Positions 40,101 through 51,600 of a stretch of 64,000 bases of DNA are shown here, piece after piece. Position numbers and translations under genes: made by a program. A model generated the notes under the pieces. That model had not been told where the DNA came from. It saw only the letters and a list, made by a program, of their open reading frames with translations, and did not search any database. This DNA comes from Zygnema cylindricum (taxonomy: Eukaryota; Streptophyta; Zygnematophyceae; Zygnematales; Zygnemataceae), in the NCBI GenBank assembly GCA_037447655.1, contig JBBHKE010001749.1, forward strand, positions 209,860 through 273,859, in the 5' to 3' direction. Each line of letters starts with the position of its first letter. The stretch's first letter is position 1.

Positions 40101-42188
40101 CTTTTCAGTTATTGCATCCTCTAATTTTGGAAAAAAAAATATTCACAAAATGGAGAGATCGCTTCCTTTATTAATTATCTTGTTGAGAAGATCATTACAA
40201 AGTGAAAATAAATTAACTGCCTACTCACCATAAGTATATGGAAGAAAACACACTTCATATGTGCAAAAACAATTGGAAACGCCATATACGGTTAACCCAT
40301 ACTATACGCCAATTATACTGTTTTCTAGAATGCAATGCGCGTGTTTTACGGTTTTCTCAAGTATAATTCGCGTATTTTATGGTTTCTCAAGTATATCTCG
40401 CGTAATTCACGAGTTTCTACGTAAAAACCGCAAATTTTGTGGTTTTCTCGAGTATAATCCACAAACCTTATGTTTGAGTACACTCGCCAATTATATGGTT
40501 TTTTCGCGCATGATATGCATATGTTATTGTTTTTTTCAGCACAATGCACGTATTTTATGGTTTTCTTGAATATATTACAATTATTTTATGGTTATAATGT
40601 ATAAGTAGTGCAATTTATGGTCTTCTTGCGTATACAACGCGTATTTCAAGTTTTCTTCAGTATAGAATACACAGTTTCCGAGTTTCTCAAGAAGAATCCA
40701 CAAATTTTAAGGCTTCGTTGAGTATAATTCGTGTAATACATGGTTTTCCCGTGTAAAAAAAGGTAATTAATGGTTTTCTTGAATATAATCGGCACAATTT
40801 ATGGCTATTTTGCATATAAAACGCGTACTTTATGGTTTACTCGAGTATAAAACACATAGTTTTTGATTTTCTCAAGAATATCCAAAAAAATTATGATTTT
40901 CTTAAGTATAATTCGCATAATATATGGTTTTCTCGAGTGTAATATATGAAAGATATGGTTTTTTCAAGCATAATCTGCATAATTTATGGCTTTTTGGCGT
41001 GTAAAACGCATATTTTATGTTTTCTCGAGAATAAAATGCATGATTTCTGGTTTCCATAGTGTGATCCACAAATTTTGTGTTCTTCTTGGATATCATGCAC
41101 GTCTTTTATGGTTTTTCTGAGAACATGGCGCCTTTTTTAAGGTTTTCTCGAGTATAATTTGCTTCACTTATGGTTTTATCACGTATAAAATAGGTAATAT
41201 ATGATTTTTTGAGTATAACACATAAAGTTTATTTTCGTCAAAATAATCCACAAATTTTATGATTTTCTTGAGTATAATTAGAGTAGTATATGGTTTTTTG
41301 AAATATAATACGCATACAGCACAGGGAAACAAAATATAGCGTTTCCAATTGTTTTTGCAAAATTGAAAAAAGGAGGAAACCCTTAGAAATCTGTAAAAAA
41401 ACTCTAGACAAACCCTAAAAACCTAAAAAGCCCTCAAAGTTACATCCGGCTCAAAAAAACTGTGGTCCGTACCGCCTCCAAAGAAGAAAAGAATGAGATT
41501 AAAACAAAAAAATGGAACAAGAAACAAAAATGAGAATTACAAAAAAAAAATTACAAAAAAATGAATGAGATGTAACAAAAAGTATGAGATAAGGGGAAAA
41601 AAAAAAAAAAACAACAAGGTTAAAAAAAGAGAATCAAAAAGAATCAGATTCATAAAAAAAGATTGATATAGAAAAAATAAAATGAGTTTAAAAAGGAGAT
41701 ACACGAAAAAAGAATGAGATTAAAAACAAAAGAAAATGACGTTCAAGAAAAAAACGAGAAAAGTCAAAAAAGAATGAATGAGATGAAAGAAAAGTTACGA
41801 GATAAGAAAAACGGAACAAAAAAGGAATGAGATTAAAGAAAAAAATAACAAGACTGGAAAAAAAAATGTATAAAAAGAATGAGATTCAAAATAAAAAGAA
41901 TAAGATTAAAAAAAAAAAATGAGATTAAAAAATAAAAAGAATGAGATCAAACAAAAAAGAACGAGATCAAACAAAAAAGAGGGAATGATATTAAATAATA
42001 GTATGAGATAAGAAGAAAAAGAGTCAAAAAATAATGAGATTAAAAAAAAAAAAACGAGATTAAAAAGAAAGAAAAAAAATAAAAGGAATGAAAAAGCATC
42101 CGGTAATAAAGGTTACCTGAAGAATGTAAGTTGGAGGAATATATATCTGAAGGGCGAGAATACCGACATCTTTCGCTCGAATGTCCAT
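31133..42188 (-). CDS. Hydroxymethylglutaryl-CoA synthase, ten exons found, one missing
   Basis: HMGS condenses acetyl-CoA with acetoacetyl-CoA in the mevalonate pathway. Minus-strand exons: 42188-42117, 38562-38456, then 36120-35977, 35522-35364, 34972-34899, 34640-34565, 34418-34363, 33838-33751, 32710-32570, 31963-31814, 31381-31133. All are GT-AG. From 36120 onward they join in phase through [19 protein letters not shown] (nucleophile Cys), [34 protein letters not shown] (catalytic His), [25 protein letters not shown] and the stop. Exons 1-2 give [15 protein letters not shown] and [16 protein letters not shown]. Exon 2 ends in phase 2 and the next starts in phase 0, so about 139 nt (the LEVGTET region with the catalytic Glu) is absent from 36121-38455. 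Either I missed a divergent exon or the gene is broken. The total is ten exons plus the small C-terminal one, eleven pieces. Confidence 0.85.
35872..35977. repeat. Triplicated 40-bp unit covering an HMGS splice donor
   Basis: Three tandem copies of a unit with core CCTATCAGAGAAAAACAAACG then GTAC. On the minus strand each copy carries GGTACKTTTG or AGTACGTTTG. The right-most copy supplies the real donor of the exon ending at 35977. Confidence 0.85.
36479..36699. mobile_element. MITE group A, copy 2
   Basis: About 220 bp. The left end is TACATCGCTAATCGTTATTA and the right end, read inverted, is TACTCCGCTAATGGTTATTA. Internal CACACTTGTCGGATTGTCAA matches the other group A copies. It lies in the large HMGS intron where the missing exon should be. 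Confidence 0.85.
37109..37323. mobile_element. MITE group A, copy 3
   Basis: The right end, read inverted, is TACACCGTGTATCGTGATTA. The left end is eroded (CCGTTGAATTATTAGCGTTA). The internal TTTTCTCTCCGCAAAATTGT matches the group. Confidence 0.75.
38261..38454. mobile_element. MITE group D abutting an HMGS splice donor
   Basis: It begins TACATCGCCATTGGAGTTA and ends GTAGTGATGTACGGTGTA. Internal words CCCAAAATCATAGATTA and GGCCTGTAATGAGCCAC recur in elements at about 8405-8560, 36294-36470 and 39650-39845. The right end touches the exon at 38456. Confidence 0.7.
38535..38750. repeat. Tandem duplication carrying a copy of an HMGS exon start
   Basis: Two diverged direct copies, about 107 bp each. 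Each includes CTCACTCCATCA, a TTTC(A/C)AGCTCC stretch and GACTGAAAA/AACTGAAAA. On the minus strand each gives a CAG acceptor followed by (S/L)ELEI(H/R)DGV. Only the 38562 copy leads into a full exon. Confidence 0.8.
39054..39273. mobile_element. MITE group A, copy 4
   Basis: A 220-bp foldback element. The ends TACACCGCTAATCATTATTA and, inverted, TACACCGCTAATCGTTATTA match almost perfectly. The inner pair is CCGCACACACTTGTCGGAC against a diverged GTGTGCACGGAG. Confidence 0.9.
40261..41360. mobile_element. Foldback-like element: short TIRs around a tandem-repeat body
   Basis: The left terminus is GTGCAAAAACAATTGGAAAC and the right terminus GTTTCCAATTGTTTTTGCAA, a near-perfect inverted pair. 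Between them are about 25-30 degenerate copies of a unit of 33-40 bp, all in one orientation, with core TATGGTTTTCTCGAGTATAAT. It lies in the first HMGS intron and has no coding capacity. Confidence 0.85.
41490..42110. repeat. Purine-rich GAATGAGATTAAAAAA array
   Basis: A degenerate tandem array of AATGAGATTAAAA words in the first HMGS intron, ending next to the exon 1 donor. On the coding strand it is a pyrimidine-rich tract. Confidence 0.8.
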
Positions 42189-42351
42189 GAAAAAAAAAAG
42201 GAAAAAAAAGAAAAACAAAAGAAGAAACAAAACAAGAAGAAAAGAAAACGTAAAAGAGAAGCTAAAACAGTCGAACCGGAAAAGTTGTGGCTTCGACTTT
42301 AGGGTTTCGAGTGTCGTACAGAACTCACGAAACCGAATCAAACGGTTGCAG

Positions 42352-42565
42352 CACACCGCGAATCGCTGTTAGTGTTAATGTTTTTTTGCCACTTAATACA
42401 TCTTTTCTCCGTACACACCTATCGGATTGTGGATTTGACGGTGGCGATTGAAAGGTAAGATTCTCAGCTTCCGATTGGAGGTCTCAAACTGAAAATTTGG
42501 ACAAGTGTGTACGGAGAAAATATGTTTTAAGCGGCGAAAAAATTGTTACAGCGATACACGGTGTA
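42352..42565. mobile_element. MITE group A, copy 5, just upstream of HMGS
   Basis: The left end is CACACCGCGAATCGCTGTTA and the right end, inverted, is TACACCGTGTATCGCTGTAA. The inner pair is TTTTCTCCGTACACACCTAT against TGTGTACGGAGAAAA. It lies about 165 bp upstream of the HMGS start codon. Confidence 0.9.
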
Positions 42566-42730
42566 CTGTACTCCATTGTCAGTCAGTTTTTTTTTTTTTT
42601 CTGACACTTTAAAGTTTAAACATTTTTCCGTGCAAACTGCATTTTCAGTCTGGAAACCGCCAATCGGAAGGACAGATCCTTACCTTTCTACCGAAACCGT
42701 CGATTTACCAACCTGACAGGCATGGCACGA

Positions 42731-42855
42731 TGCAAATATGGTGAATCACAAATATAGTTTTTAGCGTCAATGGTTTAATCCGTAGTTGCAAATATGGTGA
42801 ATCACAAATATAGTTTTTAGCGTCAATGGTTTAATCCGTAGTTGCAAATATGGTG
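42731..42855. repeat. 56-bp tandem repeat, 2.2 copies
   Basis: The unit begins TGCAAATATGGTGAATCACA and ends TGGTTTAATCCGTAGT. Copies start at 42731, 42787 and 42843, the last partial. Confidence 0.9.
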
Positions 42856-42864
42856 AAATTTTTT

Positions 42865-43810
42865 TAAACCGTCAGATTCAGACGATCGGACGGTCACTGA
42901 TCAAAGTAGCGATCTAAGAAGATCACATGAAAAGCCCATAACACAACTTACGAAAGGACTATCTGTCATATTAGCGTCTGCAAATTTGAACGTCCGCGTG
43001 TTTTAGTTCGCTAAAAAATTTCGTCCGTCGGCGTGCGCTGAACTATGATCATACGTCAGATTCGTACGTCCGTACAATAGTGTCCACAGCACACACCCAT
43101 ACAGTATGCCTACTCTACGCGAGTTTAGTGCCAAGTTTTGTGCACCTACCAAAGGCCTACCATAAAAACGCCTACTTTTGAACTATGGTTTAATCCATAG
43201 TTGTTCAAATCGCGCGATTTTTTCATTTTTTCCGATTAGAACGTATAATTCGTGACTTTTGAATAAATCGGAAAAAAATGCAATGTACTTTCTGTCCGGA
43301 AAACTGAGCGGCTTATTTACGAAACTGTATGGTATCTAACGATTGATGTACGGTTTTGTACGGTAGATGTACGAAATTTGGCGAAAAGATACGTTGCACT
43401 TAGTCGTACTTTCTGTCCAGTAAACTGAACATAAATTTTACGGAAATGTACGGGATTTTTCCAGAAATGTACGGACTAAATCGAAAAGATACTAAAAATG
43501 TACAAACTGCGGTATATGTGAAATTTATTTTTGTTTACATGTACGGAATAGTACGGACGAAAATTCATTAACTATTTTTACGATTTTTTCAAAAGGTTCA
43601 ATGTTTTTGTTACGTATAATTGTCGCGATTAAATCGTTCGCACTAAACGCCGTGAACAACTATGGTTTAATCCATAGTTCAAAAGTAGGCGTTTTAATGG
43701 TAGGCCTTTGGTCGGCGCCTTTATCGTAAGTTGTGTTATGGGCTTTTCATGTGATCTTCTTAGATCGCTACTTTGATCAACGACCGTCCGATCGTCCGAA
43801 TCTGACGTTG
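42865..43810. mobile_element. Nested inverted-repeat element with TCAAAAGTAGGCG arms
   Basis: The outer arms 42871-42955 and 43727-43808 are inverted copies containing GATCTAAGAAGATCACATGA. The inner arms near 43147-43205 and 43660-43720 are inverted copies containing CAAAAGTAGGCGTTTTA and an ACTATGGTTTAATCCATAGT palindrome. The core between them (about 43205-43660) is AT-rich and non-coding. Confidence 0.75.
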
Positions 43811-43850
43811 TAAATAAAAATATTTGGTCCAAATGGTTTAATTGGTCCAA

Positions 43851-44307
43851 TTTTAGGTCCGAATGTTTTAATTGGTCCGAATCAGTCCGAATACAATATG
43901 GGTCTTAAGGTCATATTGTATGTTTTGCATGCAATAGACATATTGTATGTGCCTACTTTCACCTACTTTTGAACTATGGTTTAATCAGCTTCTTCGTAAA
44001 CACGTGTCAGATTTTGGTTTGGCCTTTGGATCGGAGAAGGCCAATCAGAAAGTAAATTCTTACCTTTCTCCATGGCAATAAAGTGTCCACGAAGAAAAGT
44101 AATTTATGGTACTTTCGTCTTGTAACTTTGTTTTTAGCGAAGATTCTCCGTACTACTTTCAAAGCATTCGTATGTAAAGAAATGAAATCGTTACTTTAGA
44201 TTGTGACGGATGTAAACGTGGGTGTAATTTGTGACGGTTGTAGACGACTACAAAACTCGCGACAATTGATGACATTTACAAAATAGTGACGGTTGTAGAC
44301 GTGTAGC
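43851..44307. other. Transposon remnants
   Basis: The segment 43888-43985 (CCTACTTTTGAACTATGGTT) is an inverted match to 57885-57975. The rest shares GTAGACGACTACAAA words with 22090-22180. No gene is visible. Confidence 0.55.
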
Positions 44308-44919
44308 TACACCGCGAATCATAATTAGAGTAAATAACGCTAATTCGGTCGCCTTAGATTTCAACTCTATCACGTTAAATTGAGTAAATGATTCTAATTT
44401 TTTCATTATGTTATTTAAGTTAAGGTTTAATTAACGCAAAAAAAATTAATATAGGTTCGCTTTAAATAGTGTGGAGTGCGGACGACGTCCGACCGTGCAG
44501 AATTGTACTTTTATAAATAAAAAGGTACAAATAATGATTTAATAGAATCGCGCTCGCACGTGAAATCGCACTAAACAAAAAATCAATCACATCGAAAAAA
44601 ATTGTTCGCATAACTCTCGTCCGTCGACAGCATCGTCGTCAGTGTGAACATTAACTGACATTCAGCGCGACAAATTGTTCTAACGTCATAATGACGTCAA
44701 AACTATACAAACTGACAAATTTTGTACGTCTACGTAATTTAGTGTTTATAATTTCAACGCGGATAATTATTGTCGACATAACCCAATATAGAGTACTTAA
44801 ATAAATTAGAGTAAGCTTCCTTCGTGAAAAAGTTCTATCACACAAATTAGCATTCATAACTATAATTGTTTTTTTTTTACTCTATTTTTTTCTTTACTCT
44901 AATTACGATTCACATTGTA
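44308..44919. mobile_element. MITE group B, copy 1
   Basis: About 612 bp. The left end is TACACCGCGAATCATAATTA and the right end, inverted, is TACAATGTGAATCGTAATTA. It is collinear with the copies at 45983 and 55055, including GGACGACGTCCGACCGTGCA and TCGTCCGTCGACAGCATCG. Confidence 0.9.
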
Positions 44920-44954
44920 CTTGTGACATTGTAGATGTTTAGAGTTTGTGACAT

Positions 44955-45422
44955 TTGGACGTCACGCCTCAAGTTATGATAACGTCGACGTCACAAATGC
45001 TAAAACTTTCCGCCATGGTTTCCCTATTTTGTTTTTTAGTTTTTTCTCACTCTACTGAACCTTGCGATTTTTTTGCAACTTTTCGCACGCGCGAGCGCGC
45101 TGATTGGGGCCACACCTTGTATTCTCCGAGCGCTTATGGTTATTTATTTCTCTCTTTTTTTGTTTTATTATAAAAAACACAAACCAAACCCTATGATCCA
45201 TTGACATACCCGATTACGGCGTGTGGGACTATCTCTTCTTGGTGTGGACACAGTGACACAAGGTTTTCTTAACTACTGGCCCTCGTAACAAACCTAGGCT
45301 GTAGTTGCTATCAAAATACGCTCAAAGATAGTCGAAAGAAATCGGTTTTAGAGATCTTTCATTTGATACCATTATTGACGTTTTTTATTGCAAGAATTGT
45401 GAGATAGACGCGGTAGTGGGAA

Positions 45423-45457
<35 letters not shown>

Positions 45458-45982
45458 TTTTCACAGACTACGCTTTTGCGAAGTGGCGTCCGTTGGTCGA
45501 GACCCTAGTCACGGCCCCTGTACGGGAAAAAACGCACGGAAAAAAGTCACGCACACGCTGGAAAAGTGCAGTGGGTTTTTTTTTTGGTACTCCGCGCACA
45601 AAACATGTCAAAACTTTCGACATGTGAGACAGAATCTGCTTATTCGCTCGCCTCATGGAACTTTACATAAAATATCCTTACATAAAATCACCTCGCGAGG
45701 TGATATTTTGTAAAGTTTGAACATGAGGTGGAAGGACGCCCAAGTGGATCGAAATGCGCTAGACGACAAATTTCATCGCGCTAGACGACAAATTGCAATA
45801 CATAGAAAATTAGAAAGTTTCAAGGTAACGCAACTTGTAACAGTGGTAATTTGAATTTTTTAGTACGCCTGCTGATTTTTTTTTTTTTTGAAGTTATGGA
45901 GTAAAACGACAGAAAATAACTGTAATTTTAACACATTCGAAAGTACCCTTAAGTGGTGAAACTACGATACTAAAGACTACAG
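44955..45982. other. Transposon remnants between two MITEs
   Basis: The segment 45130-45290 (TTTTATTATAAAAAACACAA and CCCTATGATCC) is an inverted match to 57745-57895. A GA microsatellite lies at 45428-45453. The part 45460-45640 is a diverged relative of the palindrome at 22395. No gene is visible. Confidence 0.5.
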
Positions 45983-46487
45983 TACACCGCGAATCGTGAT
46001 TAGAGTAAAGTACTCTAATTCGGTCGGTCAAAATTTCGACTCTATCACATAAAATAGCGTAAATGATTCTAATTTTTTCATTATGTTATTTAAGGTAAGG
46101 TTTAATTAGCGTTTTTTATTCTAATACATGCTCGTTTTAAATAGTGTGGAGTACGGACGACGTCCGACCGTGCAAAATTGTACATTTACAAGTAAAAAAG
46201 TACAAATAATGATTTAATACAGGCCATTATCATGTAACTGCGTTTTAACAAACCGCGTAGTGCAAACGTCATAGTGACGATAAACTGTACGTTTTGTCAG
46301 ATTCTGTACGAATACCTTATTTACAGTAGAGGATATTAGCTTGCCAAATTAGAGTACACCGCATAAATTAGAGTAAATTCCCTTTTGAAACAGTTCTATC
46401 ACATAAATTAGAGTAAATTACTCTAATTATTTTTTTCTCTTTTTTTACTCTAATTTTTTCATTACTCTAATTACGATGCTCGGTGTA
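45983..46487. mobile_element. MITE group B, copy 2, internally deleted
   Basis: About 505 bp. The left end is TACACCGCGAATCGTGATTA and the right end, inverted, is TACACCGAGCATCGTAATTA. It lacks about 110 bp of the middle present in the other two copies. Confidence 0.88.
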
Positions 46488-46489
46488 CT

Positions 46490-46848
46490 TTTAGCCTTCA
46501 GATAATACCTTCCTTCCGGATGAGCTTTTTGCGGTTGCCAAGGGACCTCCGTACATTTACCTGCTTTCTTTCTTATTCTAGCGTTTTTTAGGCTTGCCCG
46601 TTTTCATTTTTTGTCGTTTTCTGACCGAATTCTGCCCGTAAAAGAATAATAGCTTCCGTAAAATCCGCACCTGGATCCTCCAGCTGTCCACTTCCCCAAC
46701 TGTAATAAAATATCGAACTACGATTTTTTTTTATTCTTTTTTTGTTATTTTTGCGGATCTGGTTTCGGAGATTTCATGGCAGAGAAGAAAAAGAAGTGGA
46801 AAAGAAAAAGGTGGAAGGGCAGGTGGCTCCATGAGATTTGTCTTCTGT

Positions 46849-46908
<60 letters not shown>

Positions 46909-47110
46909 GGGAAATGTTCCAAAGAGAGAGGAAGGAGAGAGAAAGAGAGGGAGATTGACGGGCGTAGAGAGGCATAGAGGGAGAGCGAGCGAGAGTTATT
47001 CATTGTTGGTTTATTTTTTCCCTTTTCTTTTGTAAAAGAGGAAACTTTAAGAAATGCGAAAGTGGGTATTGTAAAATCTTTCACAATTTAAATTGGGCCT
47101 CTCATTTTTT
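46490..47110 (+). repeat. Repeat R, left copy, flanking the second kinase gene
   Basis: It contains CAGATAATACCTTCCTTCCG and TGCGGTTGCCAAGGGACC, a poly-T run of about 50 (46851-46901), and GAAATGCGAAAGTGGGTATT. The same order occurs inverted at 52570-53395. No coding capacity is seen beyond homopolymer-driven frames. Confidence 0.8.
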
Positions 47111-48666
47111 TCTCTCTCGTGGAAATGATTCATTGTGGACGTTAGTATTTTGTTTTTCTGAATTTCCAATACACAATTTCAAGCCATTCCACTCTTTGTT
47201 GAACATTTACCATGTGTCTTCCATTTGGCAAATATTTCTCGTAGAGATAACAATTGATTATCAACAGCTATTGATTTATCGACATTTGTTGGCAACCTTG
47301 GTGGATGAGTGGAGGTAAAAGAGGCTAAAAATGTTTTAAACATATAAACGATAACATTTAACCATTCAAGCGATTGTCTAGATGATTTTACTTTAGGCGG
47401 AACCATTTAAATCCAACACTAATTCATGTGTAAAAATAAACGAATCAAATTGTCAGATAATACAAGGCGTTACTTATAAAGAAAGTATATATATTGTGCG
47501 GGTGACAACATTAATTACTGTCATAAGCATTGTCGACGTACATAATCGTCACAAACGTAAGTAACGATTTCGTTTTTACGCAATGGGACACTTGAGAACT
47601 GTGTACATAGTATCTCCACTATAGTACAAAGTATTATCGCTTAGTTACAATTAGATGGGGACACACCCTCACTTATTTTGTTAGATTTATTAACACTTTT
47701 GAGACTTTGGGTTAAAAAAGCCCGCAATAGAATTAAAGTATTAACTCTAGTATATGAACGTCTAGATTTCCTTCGTTTAATAAAATGTACATTTATTTAC
47801 TAAATGTATACATTTGCTAATAATGATGAAGGTATAAATTTCCACGTCTGTTTCTAAACCTCGTTACTTTTATTTATTGAACCTTCATAGTATGGAAAAG
47901 CGAGTAGATAAATTTTCAAATTTCAAGGATATCGTGATATCGCCGATGTTCATCCTCCATAATGAAATTTTTAGGAATTTTTTAGGGATTCTATTTGTTG
48001 CATGAAATTGGGACTCAGTTGACATTGATTAAAACAAAAAAAAATGTTTGAAAAAGAATATACACTCAAATCAATGCAAATTTGAAGTCCATCAGATTAT
48101 CCAAATCAAGAAAACATAATAAAACAAACTAAAAAAAAGAAAAGGAGAAGCGTTTCAATTTATTATCGCAATATTTTATTGTATCTTAAAAAAGGTTTGA
48201 CAACTTACAATTTTTAAAGCCATAGTTCAAAAAACAACTTTTGCAAATTCGTTCAAAACAAAATTTTAACTTTTTAAACCGAAACTACATCAAAAGAAAA
48301 TAAGTGTTTTTGTGAAACATTCCTACATTATTTATAGTCTAATAATAGCCAAGGATTCATTTTATCAAGAACATAACGAAATTTATGGAGATTTTTCCAC
48401 CTCCGTGATTTTATTGTGGTATCTAAAAGGTAGAAAGGGTTTGCTTTGGCGACCAAAAAAAAAAAGCAAATTTTTTATCGCACAAATACTTATTCGAATG
48501 TGTTTTATAAACCCTTTCTCCTTTTTTTTTTCCTTCTTTTCTAAAATTTCAAAAAGAAAAAGAAAAGAAGAATAAAAAATGCTAACCCTACAAACTTATA
48601 AATTTAAGTCAAAAAAAACTATACAAAAAATGTAGCCTAGCGGTAAATTTTCTTTTCCCTGCCCGC
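47111..48666. other. AT-rich 3' flank of the second kinase gene
   Basis: No gene is visible. GGGGACACACCCTCAC near 47655 is an inverted match to GGGTGTGTCCCC at 22645, so a repeat end may lie here. Confidence 0.4.
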
Positions 48667-51600
48667 TTAAGACGACGATGTCGAATTCTCACGTAAAAAA
48701 ATCGACCTCGGCGGGTAAGAATTTTCCACATTCGGAGTCGCCGGAGGTTTCGGCGACAATCCCAAGAGTCCCGCCGGATTTAGCGGCTTCGAATTGGAGG
48801 CATTTGATTGGTCCAAAAAGAAGAGGTTGCGATTTCGCGGAGATTTTGGCCTAGGCGACGATTTTGAACTCTCGCAGCCAATAGGAAACAAGGACGCAGA
48901 TTCCGCCGACAAATTCATTAAATTGCCGTCGAACGAATCCGAGGACGAGATTTTTTTGCTGTTAGCGCCCGCAAAAGTAGCGGCCAATCGGAGCGTTTCT
49001 AGGAGTAACGTTCTCGGAGTCGGTGGAACCGCAGTGGGAGAAGGAGAGGAAGAATAATCTCTCGATTTTAGACTGGACTGGGTTAAAAGGGGTGTCGGCT
49101 TGCTCCAAGAAGGTATCGGAGACGTCGGTTTTGAGGTTAGGGACGCCGATTTTAGGTGCGGAGACGCCGATTTTAGGCTCGGAGATATGGCAGGGAGGAG
49201 AGAGAGGAGCGGGAGGAGAGGTTGGGAAGAGCTAAGGGATTGGAGGGATTGGAGTGGCGACAAAATAGGGGATACGGACGGTCCGGAAGGGATGGAGAGA
49301 GCGGACGGTTTCCGTTGGGCGAACGGTTTGAAAATAGTTTTGTCGTTTTTGAATTTGTTCGGTTTAGGTTCGTGGGTGGGAGTACAAGGTTCTGTCGTTA
49401 GCCAAGGGTGGGACATGACGTCAGAAGCTTTTGGCCTTTTGTGAGGATCGGCTGTCATCATTTGTCGTATTAGGTCTTTGGCTGATTCGGATACCCATAC
49501 CCATGGTCCGGAATTCATAGCCAGCTCGCCTCGGCAAATACGTGACGCCGTGTCATGTACGGAAGATCCTTTGAAAGGAAGAAACCCTGGCAGAAAGGAC
49601 AAAAAACGCAAGGCATCCAGCCTTAGACGACAAAATACGAATCGCCAACGGTAGAAAAACTTTTACAAAAAACGACAAATAACAGTTCAAGACAAAGCAT
49701 TTCCAAAAAAACAGATAATAGAGACAAATATAAATCCATGTTCCAAACTTCCAAAAAATAATTCCGTACGACTAGCCAGCCACAGAACTTTGGTATGTAT
49801 AGGACAAAAGAAAAAGAAACTATAAAATCCAAATAATACGCGGACATGCGTGGGTTCCGTACAGGAAAGTTGTTGAGACCCTAAAAACCCTAAAAAGCCC
49901 TAGAAAAAAAACTCACCGGAGAGCATGACGTACAAAAGGGCTCCGAGGCTCCAAACATCGCTGGCTCGGGAGCACTCCTGATTGGCTACGACTTCTGGCG
50001 CCATATAGTACACCGAGCCGACCCACCGACCTGCCACGCCTTCCGGACCGACCAATCGCGCGAGACCAAAATCCGCAACTTTTGGCTCGACCTGCCCGTC
50101 TTTTCCTTGCGTGAGCAAAATATTTTCCGGTTTCAAGTCGCGATGCAGAATGTTGCGGTCGTGGCAAAACGACACGGCGCCGACAATTTTCCTGGAAAAC
50201 GACAAAAGAGCAAAAATAAATTAGAACAAAAAGAGTTAAGACAAAAATTAAATAGATCGCAGCCACTTTCCAAAACAAAGGTCGAGACAGAAAAAAGTAC
50301 GAAAAAAAAAAAAAAACAAAGGAAAATGAATAAAACAGAGCGTAAAAAAGACAAATAAACAAAAATAAACGTACGACATGAAAAATTTGTCGTTTACCTG
50401 AAAATACTGGACGCAAGTTCTTCCGGCAGCCACTTATGCGTCTCCACGAGAGTATACAAATCGCCAGCCGTACAGCGCTCCATAATTAAATGTACGGACG
50501 ACTCGTCTTCCAAAACTTCAACGTGGCGCACGATGTGAGGGTGACGTCCTAGTACGGCAGCCAGCCTCGCCTCCGTCCGTACACCATCTGTCGCTTCTCC
50601 AGGCTGAAATTAACAACACGACAAAAAACGTACCGTTAGACTTCCAGACAAGGAAAGGAGACGTCCAATTTTGGCGGACTGTCACATTTTGTCCTATACC
50701 GTCCCAAAAATTGTCCCTATCGGGACTACGCCCTTCCAAAAAAATAAATATGCCTTCCAAAAAAAAGAATGCCCTTCCAAAAAAAAGAATGCCCTTCCAA
50801 AAAAAAATGACGCGACAAAAGGGAGCTACGACGAATGAGACAAAAATTGTGACATAAAAAAAGAAATCAAGGACTTAAAACAAAAATCGAGCACAAGATA
50901 CAAAAAATGATAAAAGCGAAAGAAGACAACAAAACCAGAACAAACAAATAGTACCACACTGTTTAAGGTTTCCAATCTTTTACTATTTTCACATATCCAC
51001 CAAAATCGCCATAATGATTAATAAAAAAGGCATAAATTATTAAATTTCTTTTCAAATCCAAACCGTAAAATTCAAATTTCCGAACTTCATTTCTAGCCAC
51101 CCAAATTAATTTAAATTACCAAAAAACAAGAAATTAAACCCACAATCCACAGTAAATCTCAACATTATCCCCAAAATTGACCAGGCATCCGTACGAAATC
51201 CCATTTTTTGCACCAAAACCGTACGGCAGACCTCGATATTTCCAGAAAAAAGAAGAAATGGAAACAAAAAAAAAGTAACAAAATTATATTCGGACATTTA
51301 AAATCGAATTCTCACCGGCAGATTCGATTTCATTACGGTCTTGCAGGCGTATGGCTTTTTGTCTTTTATGCCGACACACGCTTTCACCACACCAAATTGT
51401 CCTCTTCCGATTTCCTCCCCAAGGATATATTTTCCAGCCAATAGGGACTCTGCAAAAAAAGAAAAAGGAACAGACAAAAATAAATAAACAAATATAAGCA
51501 AATAAACAAATATAAATAAATAAAAAAAAAATGAATAAATAAATAACTAAATAAATAAAAGAGAGAAATCGTAATTAGTGTGGAAAAAAAAATACAAATT

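Noticed and set aside
42060-42356. Longer HMGS N-terminus starting at 42356
   Set aside because: The extra 56 residues are Phe/Leu-rich and come from a purine-rich tract; ATG 42188 gives [13 protein letters not shown], the usual family start.
46731-47084. Open frame with a long lysine run
   Set aside because: It is driven by a poly-T/poly-A tract inside repeat R; the same happens in the inverted copy near 53000.
50107-50433. Open frames in the kinase intron at 50192-50397
   Set aside because: They are low-complexity intron sequence between two well-supported kinase exons.
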